A DNA stretch of 17,908 nucleotides from contig CAMWUZ010000015.1 of NCBI GenBank assembly GCA_947177595.1, positions 1-17,908 on the forward strand, read 5' to 3'. Of this stretch, positions 13,907 through 17,908 are shown one piece after another; the first letter of the stretch is position 1; every line of letters begins with the position of its first letter. Origin of the DNA: an uncultured Porphyromonadaceae bacterium. Its GTDB lineage: Bacteria; Bacteroidota; Bacteroidia; Bacteroidales; Muribaculaceae. A program made the position numbers and the translations under genes. The notes under the pieces are model-generated. The model did not search any database. It was not told the origin of the DNA and saw only the letters and a list, made by a program, of their open reading frames with translations.

Positions 13907-15320
13907 GCGAATGGGTTATGCACTCCGGCAGTTCATCCGGATTGTGTGTCACAAATATAATCGTGGTGTTGTCGCGGCTTGCGAGAGAGTTGATTATGCT
14001 TTTGATCGCTTTTTTGCGGCAGCGGTCCAGTCCGTGCATAGGTTCGTCGAGAATCATCAGTTCCGGATTTTTGATGAAAGTGCGGGCAAGCAGAGTCATT
14101 CTCTGTTCGCCGCTGCTGAGAGAGTTGAACCGGCGGTCTGCTATCGCCTCCATGTGCAGGAGAGTTATCCATCTGTCCGCCTTGCTCAATTGTTCCGGCT
14201 GCAGGCGGGTGTAGTTGCCAACCGTGTCGTTCAATCCACGGGCGATAATTTCACGTACCGTTGACGAGCCTCCACCGAAATATAGGTGCATTTCCGGTGA
14301 GATATATCCTATCCGCTTTTTTACATCCCAAATGGTTTCACCGGTACCGCGTCTTCTGCCAAATACCATTACTTTGTTGGAATAGACCTTCGGATTATCC
14401 GCATGGATAAGGCTGAGAAGGGTTGATTTTCCACTCCCGTTCGGACCGCTCAGCTCCCAATGGTCTCCTCTGCGTATCACCCAGCTTATTTCCGGAAGTA
14501 TAATCTTGTTGCCGTAAGCAACCGTGCACCGGTCCAGATTCACCAGTTCCTCTCCGACTCCGTCATAGCTGTTTGCCGGAGCAGGAATTTTGGAACAGTC
14601 GATAGCGAAACTGAAAAGCGATGCTATTGCATTTCGCAGTACATCAATACCTTTGTTATCCCTAAATAAAGTCGCTCCGATAGTGAGATTGCTTACCGGA
14701 ATCACGGCATCGGTATATTCCGGTATCTCTTCTGGGTCGCTGACGGCGAGGATTACGGATACAACGTTTTCTTTAATATCCTCAAGCGCGGAATCAAGAA
14801 TTTTGCGGGATTGGGCATCCAAGCCTATGTATGGATTATCCAGAATGAGCACGTCAGGCAATTCGGCGCAGATCATTCTCGCGACGAGCACCTTGCGTAG
14901 CTCGCCGCTTGACAGATAGTTCGCTTTCTTGTCAATTACATTTTCTATTCCCAGTGCTTCACTCAGCCTTTTCCAACTTGATGATGAAGTATCGCAACTG
15001 AGAATATCTCCTACGGTAGGCACTTCATCATTCATCGCGGATTCATACCGCTGTTGATAATATTCCGCCTTGAACCCGGTGAGAGTGTGAATATCAGAAA
15101 ATTCTATTCTCTTGATATTCAACTTTCCCGCCGGTGATGAAATCGCGTTTCTGGTGAAGTTCCATCCTCTTTCAAGAATGCGGGTGAGCATGGATTTTCC
15201 GGCGCCGTTCGGTCCGATAACGGCAGTTACTCCTTCCGGTATAACGGTATGATGCGGATTGTCAAGACTCCCTCCTACATACTGGAGCTGAGAACTGTTG
15301 AGATATATCAGCGGCTTCAT
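13881..15320 (-). CDS. ModF-like protein with two ABC ATPase domains
   Basis: A 479-residue soluble protein with two ABC nucleotide-binding domains and no membrane segment. Domain 1 has Walker A GPNGAGKS (36-43), signature LSSGE and Walker B VLILDNP. Domain 2 has Walker A GPNGSGKS (292-299), signature LSSGEQR and Walker B MILDEP (E426). The block FGRRRGTGETIWDVKKRIGY matches, from memory, a nearly identical block in Escherichia coli ModF, and overall length and order agree. ModF is encoded beside the molybdate transporter in E. coli, but no molybdate genes are seen here and its role is unclear. In domain 1 the catalytic Glu after Walker B is Asn162, so only site 2 may hydrolyse ATP efficiently. 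It lies 19 bases downstream of the channel gene on the same strand, probably one transcript. Confidence 0.88.
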   Translation of the reverse strand: MKPLIYLNSSQLQYVGGSLDNPHHTVIPEGVTAVIGPNGAGKSMLTRILERGWNFTRNAISSPAGKLNIKRIEFSDIHTLTGFKAEYYQQRYESAMNDEVPTVGDILSCDTSSSSWKRLSEALGIENVIDKKANYLSSGELRKVLVARMICAELPDVLILDNPYIGLDAQSRKILDSALEDIKENVVSVILAVSDPEEIPEYTDAVIPVSNLTIGATLFRDNKGIDVLRNAIASLFSFAIDCSKIPAPANSYDGVGEELVNLDRCTVAYGNKIILPEISWVIRRGDHWELSGPNGSGKSTLLSLIHADNPKVYSNKVMVFGRRRGTGETIWDVKKRIGYISPEMHLYFGGGSSTVREIIARGLNDTVGNYTRLQPEQLSKADRWITLLHMEAIADRRFNSLSSGEQRMTLLARTFIKNPELMILDEPMHGLDRCRKKAIKSIINSLASRDNTTIIFVTHNPDELPECITHSLTLRGSGT

Positions 15321-15339
15321 GCCGCAAATATACTGCTTT

Positions 15340-16680
15340 TTAATTTGTTGCGGTAGCTGTGGATGCAGATTCGGCTACGCCGGCGGGGATTCTTTTCTGC
15401 AAGTCCGGATCCTGCATCTGTATGATCTCGGTGTCAGTGCCCGAAGGATAATTGAACAACTGCAGGTCAAAGTCGGTACATACAGCTGCGATGTGTTCAA
15501 AAATCTCACTTTGCACAGCCTCGTATGCCGTCCATGCCGTTGTGGTGAAGCACCATATCTGCAGAGGAATACCCTGACCGGTTGGAGTCATCACTCTCAC
15601 GAGAATCTGCTGATCATTCCCGATAAGCGGGTGGTTGAGAAGATATTGACACATATATGCTCTGAAGAGACCTAGATTGGTGTCAATGGTGCCGTTGACA
15701 ACTGCCAGCCCCGGATTATAATCGGGTTTACCACGCTTCTGAGTCTGCTCTACAAATCCTTTGAGTTCCGGATAAAGAGCGGTTACTCTCTGTAGCAGCT
15801 CCTGATCGCATTTCTTGATGTAGTAAGCGTCAAAAATAACAGAGCGGGCAATCTGACGCCATCCGCTCGACGACATTCCTCTCCAGTTCTGGAAAGAGGT
15901 TGAAATGAGTGTGTAGGGCGGGAGGGTGACGATTGTATTGTCCCAGTTGCGCACCTTTACAGCCGATAGCGACATATCTTCGACAATACCGTTGGCTATT
16001 GTGGAAGGCACCACAATCCAGTCTCCGACATGGAGCATGTCGTTTTCAGCGAGCTGTATTCCGGCGACAAAACCGAGAATAGTATCCTTGAATACAAGCA
16101 TGAGTGCCGATGCGAATACACCGAGTCCGGCTAGAAGCATTGCCGGTGACTTACCCACGACAATTGAAATGGACACGATTGTCACGATTACCCATACAAT
16201 ACCTATGCAGATATTCAGAATACCTTTGAGGGGCAGGTTTTTAGTGTTTTCCTTCTCATCTATACGGGTCCATATAAAGGTGAGCACGGCATTGATACCG
16301 ATAGCGAATACAATGGAGGTGTATATATAAAGGCATTTTTCAAAAATATTAAGGAGGGTACTGGTGGAATCAAATGCGAAAGGAAGCAATGCAAGGATTA
16401 CCAGCGGCGGAATGATATGACTGCACTTGGTCAGTACCCGTTGCTTAAGGAATAGCTCTGCGGCAGGGCTTTTGCGCATTTTTACAAACTTTCGTGCCAC
16501 GAACAGAATTCCGCGTCTTATCAGCCAGCCAATCAGAAGGGCACCGCCAACAATTATTGCCACATACACAATCTCTTCAATGGTTTTGTCGTGGTCAAGA
16601 CCGATGAAATCAAGGAAATGTTTTATATTTGTGAGCAGCCAGTCTGCAACCTGATGTGATGGAATAATTTGAGCGTTCAT
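15340..16680 (-). CDS. MscS-family mechanosensitive channel (YbdG-like)
   Basis: A 446-residue inner-membrane channel. About five hydrophobic segments are visible (near residues 36-55, 88-103, 117-137, 153-175 and 180-197). They are followed by the conserved pore-to-beta-domain region FKDTILGFVAGIQLAENDML (198-217), VGDWIVVP, and AVKVRNWDNTIVTLPPYTLI with SFQNWRGMS. These blocks match the YbdG branch of the MscS family better than MscS itself, and the length is close to YbdG (about 415). The expected role is relief of osmotic stress. The C-terminal ~20 residues are Ala/Ser/Thr-rich and probably unstructured. It is the first gene of a two-gene - strand unit with the ModF-like ATPase, divergent from the DUF805 gene. 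Confidence 0.9.
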   Translation of the reverse strand: MNAQIIPSHQVADWLLTNIKHFLDFIGLDHDKTIEEIVYVAIIVGGALLIGWLIRRGILFVARKFVKMRKSPAAELFLKQRVLTKCSHIIPPLVILALLPFAFDSTSTLLNIFEKCLYIYTSIVFAIGINAVLTFIWTRIDEKENTKNLPLKGILNICIGIVWVIVTIVSISIVVGKSPAMLLAGLGVFASALMLVFKDTILGFVAGIQLAENDMLHVGDWIVVPSTIANGIVEDMSLSAVKVRNWDNTIVTLPPYTLISTSFQNWRGMSSSGWRQIARSVIFDAYYIKKCDQELLQRVTALYPELKGFVEQTQKRGKPDYNPGLAVVNGTIDTNLGLFRAYMCQYLLNHPLIGNDQQILVRVMTPTGQGIPLQIWCFTTTAWTAYEAVQSEIFEHIAAVCTDFDLQLFNYPSGTDTEIIQMQDPDLQKRIPAGVAESASTATATN

Positions 16681-16770
16681 GATAAATAGAATGTGATTTA
16701 CTAAAGAACGCTAAAACCAACAACAATGTTTATCGGTTATATAAAAAACTAACGACTAACAACTAACATT

Positions 16771-17160
16771 ATGGATTTCAATGCTCCCCCCGTGGCGCCG
16801 CTCACTTTTCAGGACGCGGTAGCAAGAGTTTTAAGTAAGTATGCCCAGTTCGGCGGTAGAGCGAGCCGCGCCGAATTCTGGTGGTTTATGCTCTTTTGTT
16901 TTATTGTGAATGCCGCGCTCGGTATTCTGTATGCTATCACCCGCTGGGGTATTTTCAATTACATAGACTGGGTATTCGGTCTCGTTATCTTTATACCAGT
17001 GCTGGCAGTAAGCTGGCGACGCCTCCACGATGTTGGTAAAGGCGGAGGATGGTGGTTCATCAACTTTGTGCCTATAGTGGGCTCTATTATATTTATAATA
17101 TGGTGTGCTCAGGCAAGCGAACCTGTGACCAACAGGTTCGGTGAAGTACCTGCCAATTAA
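16771..17160 (+). CDS. DUF805 inner-membrane protein
   Basis: A 129-residue small membrane protein. It has the usual DUF805 order: FGGRASRAEFWWF, two to three hydrophobic segments, AVSWRRLHDVGKGGGWW, then a last membrane segment (FVPIVGSIIFIIW) and the end motif NRFGEVP. The family is widespread and of unknown function. The gene stands alone, divergent from the channel gene with a 90-base AT-rich gap in which I could not find a convincing promoter. Confidence 0.9.
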   Translation: MDFNAPPVAPLTFQDAVARVLSKYAQFGGRASRAEFWWFMLFCFIVNAALGILYAITRWGIFNYIDWVFGLVIFIPVLAVSWRRLHDVGKGGGWWFINFVPIVGSIIFIIWCAQASEPVTNRFGEVPAN

Positions 17161-17198
17161 TCTATGACTCTATTGCCTTATAGTTGACGGCGTGTTAA

Positions 17199-17908
17199 CT
17201 ATTTGGTGCCTAATTCACGTATAGCTCCGGTTGCGGGATCAAAAATCGCGTATGCCGGAGCCTTTTTATCTGTAAAAAGTGTGGGGTCAATCCCGAAAAC
17301 TATACCATATTGCGCTACTTCCGTAGAAAGGGTCGCAAGACTGCTGCCGTTCAATACTGCGGTGAATGTAGCTTGTCCCGGCACACAGTAAGCGAGTGCG
17401 CCTTTAGGATATTTTTTCGGTTCACCTTTTTCATTTTTAGGAAGTTCGCCTCTGGAATCAATATCGATATTGAGATAAACAGGCATACCGCTGAGGTCAT
17501 CGATATCTACCGGTCCCTCGGTCACGGATATTCTTGCAACAACTTTGCTTGTTGCCGATGAGTCGGGAATAGTGGTGTAGGTGCGAACGGTAGTACCGGT
17601 CTGTGTAGTGCCTGTAAACATGGCGGTGAGAGCCGCTTCCTGCTTTTCAAGATTTTCAAGCGCTATTTTCATCGCGGCACCGTCGCTTGGCATCTGGTCG
17701 GCATTGCCTGAGATAATATCGTTTCGGCTCTGTCTCAGTTCATATATTTTTGCTGCCGCAAGCTGCGCTTTCTTCGCCGTGCTTGTAGCCTGAAGCATTT
17801 CCTGGGTGACTGCCTGTGCCGCTACCGGTGTCTGAAGGATAGAAGGCTGCATGGCAATGGCGACAGGACGCGCAGGTGCTGCCGGGATTGAAACATTCTC
17901 GTCATTGA
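17199..17908 (-). CDS. DUF4831 family protein, 5' part beyond the window
   Basis: The reading frame stays open from the stop at 17199 to the right edge (about 235 residues seen), so the ATG at 17850-17852 is an internal Met, not the start; upstream in frame it reads NDENVSIPAAPARPVAIAM. The block YELRQSRNDIISGNADQMP, then SDGAAMKIALENLEKQEAAL, then MFTGTTQTG is characteristic of DUF4831, and the C-terminal part (ALAYCVPGQA, VAQYGIVFGI) fits the same family. It is a Bacteroidetes family of unknown function, often exported; the signal region is off the window. It converges with the DUF805 gene across a 38-base gap. Confidence 0.82.
   Translation of the reverse strand, partial: NDENVSIPAAPARPVAIAMQPSILQTPVAAQAVTQEMLQATSTAKKAQLAAAKIYELRQSRNDIISGNADQMPSDGAAMKIALENLEKQEAALTAMFTGTTQTGTTVRTYTTIPDSSATSKVVARISVTEGPVDIDDLSGMPVYLNIDIDSRGELPKNEKGEPKKYPKGALAYCVPGQATFTAVLNGSSLATLSTEVAQYGIVFGIDPTLFTDKKAPAYAIFDPATGAIRELGTK

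Noticed and set aside
13845..14264. Open frames on the + strand inside the ModF-like gene
   Set aside because: They are antisense to a protein with complete ABC motifs and show no family features or starts with regulatory signals.
1..17908. CRISPR arrays, tRNA or rRNA genes
   Set aside because: No regularly spaced short repeats and no cloverleaf or rRNA-like sequence were noticed by eye; a covariance-model scan was not possible.

Overview
The window looks like chromosomal DNA of a gut Bacteroidales bacterium, most likely Muribaculaceae or a close relative (inference). The signs are lipoproteins and secreted proteins of families typical of the order (DUF4493, PCMD, DUF3244, DUF4831, C10 peptidase, lipoprotein serpin), a Ser-type sulfatase, and promoters of the Bacteroidetes form TTTG-N19-TANNTTTG instead of -35/-10 boxes.

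Bases 205-7493 hold a tight five-gene + strand cluster: a large DUF4493-like lipoprotein, two paralogous outer-membrane beta-barrel proteins, a PCMD-type lipoprotein and a periplasmic sulfatase. Gaps are 33 and 6 bases, then there are overlaps of 23 and 11 bases, so it reads as one operon. It looks like a non-SusCD envelope or glycan-handling unit; no SusC/SusD pair is present.

Bases 7461-9591 are a rearranged junction. A TPR/helix-turn-helix membrane regulator (7769-9466) is flanked by two direct copies of a 174-base repeat (7526-7699 and 9414-9587, 3 mismatches). Each copy carries the last codons of the regulator gene, an 8-bp dyad and one perfect Bacteroidetes promoter. A second, older repeat (7461-7526 and 7725-7790) carries the sulfatase tail and the regulator start. 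Together they show that a first copy of the regulator was lost by internal deletion, leaving a scar at 7505-7578. The same promoter now lies ahead of both the intact regulator and the next operon.

Bases 9592-12760 are a three-gene operon: a small secreted DUF3244-like protein, a C10 (streptopain-type) cysteine peptidase lipoprotein and a serpin lipoprotein, closed by a hairpin terminator. A secreted protease encoded with a candidate inhibitor and sharing a promoter with a membrane-anchored regulator is the most interesting unit here.

Bases 12869-17908 are more ordinary: a secreted endonuclease/exonuclease/phosphatase-fold enzyme, a convergent pair on the - strand (YbdG-like mechanosensitive channel, then a ModF-like double ABC ATPase), a DUF805 membrane protein, and a DUF4831 protein cut by the right edge. 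No rRNA, tRNA, CRISPR array or transposase was seen.
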